Source: Gemmatimonadales bacterium | GTDB lineage: Bacteria > Gemmatimonadota > Gemmatimonadetes > Palauibacterales > Palauibacteraceae | DNA length: 7,148 bases | Reading direction: 5' to 3' | NCBI GenBank assembly: GCA_030608825.1 | Contig: JAUWDL010000059.1 | Span: forward strand, 1 to 7,148 | Shown: piece by piece, positions 6,542 to 7,148 of the stretch | Layout of the letters: each line of letters opens with the position of its first letter | How positions within the stretch are numbered: position 1 is the stretch's first letter | Translations under genes and position numbers: made by a program | Notes under the pieces: model-generated | The model's input: only the letters and a program-made list of their open reading frames with translations | The model's database searches: none | What the model was told of the DNA's origin: nothing

Positions 6542-7148
6542 TCAGCAACCCCGACCGCCCTCATCCTCGCCGACCGTTCGGCCGTCGCCGTCCCGGCGCG
6601 CCCGCTCGGCGAAGAAGTGCATCGCCTGCTCCCGATCGACACGCATCTGTCGCACGAGCTCCTTCGCCGACGCGAACGGGCGAACATCCCGGAGTCGTGA
6701 AAGAAAGTCGACGCGCACGCTCTCGCCGTAAATATCGTTCTCGAAATCGAGCAAATAGAGCTCGATGGAAGGAGGCGACCCCGCGAACGTCGGTCTCGGG
6801 CCCAGATGGAGCAGCCCGTCGCAAATCTTCCAGCCGAGGCTCGCACGGACGGCGTAGATCCCCGATCCGGGAACCAGCTTCCCTCCCTCCGGGACCTGCA
6901 GGTTCGCCGTCGGGAAGCCGAGCTGTCGGCCTCGGCCGAGACCGTGCACCACGACACCGCGAAGCGAGTAGGGACGGCCCAGTGCCAGAGCGGCCCGTTC
7001 GACCTCTCCACGCCTCACGAGCTCCCGGATTCTCGTGGACTTGACGCGGGCGCCGTTTGCGGTGACCGGCGACACCACATCGACGTCAAAGCCGAGTTCC
7101 GCTCCCAACCTCCGCAGCGTCTTTCGATCGCCCGTCCGGTCCCGCCCG
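6542..7148 (-). CDS. ribF: Bifunctional riboflavin kinase/FAD synthetase RibF, C-terminal 201 residues (5' end beyond window)
   Basis: RibF phosphorylates riboflavin to FMN and then adenylates FMN to FAD in the cytosol. The visible part opens [20 protein letters not shown], the end of the nucleotidyltransferase domain, and runs without a stop to the window edge. Next comes [20 protein letters not shown] (visible residues 36-55), the STRIR-type motif that closes the adenylyltransferase domain. The flavokinase domain follows, starting [13 protein letters not shown], with the GFPTANL motif (77-83) and [13 protein letters not shown] (about 129-141), whose glutamate is the expected catalytic base. 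The Asp/Gly-rich tail after ERARR (about 16 residues) is a little longer than usual. TTG at 7108 is only an internal codon, not the start. In many bacteria ribF sits upstream of rpsO, often after truB. Confidence 0.96.
   Translation of the reverse strand, partial: GRDRTGDRKTLRRLGAELGFDVDVVSPVTANGARVKSTRIRELVRRGEVERAALALGRPYSLRGVVVHGLGRGRQLGFPTANLQVPEGGKLVPGSGIYAVRASLGWKICDGLLHLGPRPTFAGSPPSIELYLLDFENDIYGESVRVDFLSRLRDVRPFASAKELVRQMRVDREQAMHFFAERARRDGDGRTVGEDEGGRGC

Noticed and set aside
6459..6548. N-terminal extension of S15 by 30 residues
   Set aside because: S15 is normally 89 residues and the ATG at 6458 gives exactly that. The extension would overlap the end of ribF and run through the likely promoter.

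Overview
The window is a run of housekeeping genes, all on the minus strand. Read in the direction of transcription (high to low coordinate) the order is ribF (5' end cut off by the window edge), rpsO, pnp, an M16 zinc peptidase, ald, mreB and mreC (3' end cut off by the other edge). I see no gene on the plus strand, and no tRNA, rRNA, CRISPR array, insertion sequence or other mobile element. The DNA is GC-rich, and long antisense open frames lie opposite several genes, as is common in GC-rich coding DNA. The rod-shape genes mreB and mreC, an S15/PNPase pair and an assimilation-type alanine dehydrogenase suggest a free-living, rod-shaped bacterium. The overall feel fits Gemmatimonadota or a related GC-rich phylum, but this is an impression from gene order and protein style, not a demonstrated assignment.

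Layout. 6542-7148 is the C-terminal part of the bifunctional riboflavin kinase/FAD synthetase RibF. A good sigma-70-type promoter begins two bases past its stop codon and should drive rpsO (6189-6458). A 109-nt gap holding one hairpin separates rpsO from pnp (3992-6079), which encodes a full-length polynucleotide phosphorylase. After 57 nt with two small hairpins comes the M16 peptidase (2684-3934). After a further 21 nt and a strong Shine-Dalgarno comes ald (1550-2662). A 130-nt gap containing a 36-nt compound inverted repeat precedes mreB (385-1419). mreC starts 19 nt after mreB.

How the genes work together. rpsO-pnp is the conserved translation/RNA-decay pair, and an M16 peptidase downstream of pnp is a recurring arrangement in several phyla. 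mreB-mreC is the start of the usual cell-elongation operon (mreD, a PBP2 gene and rodA would be expected beyond position 1). The less usual part is ald between the M16 gene and mreB, tightly coupled to the former and well separated from the latter. All seven proteins carry the expected active-site residues where visible. I found no convincing undescribed system. The points worth checking are regulatory: the rpsO promoter and leader, the rpsO-pnp spacer, the pnp-M16 hairpins and the inverted repeat ahead of mreB.
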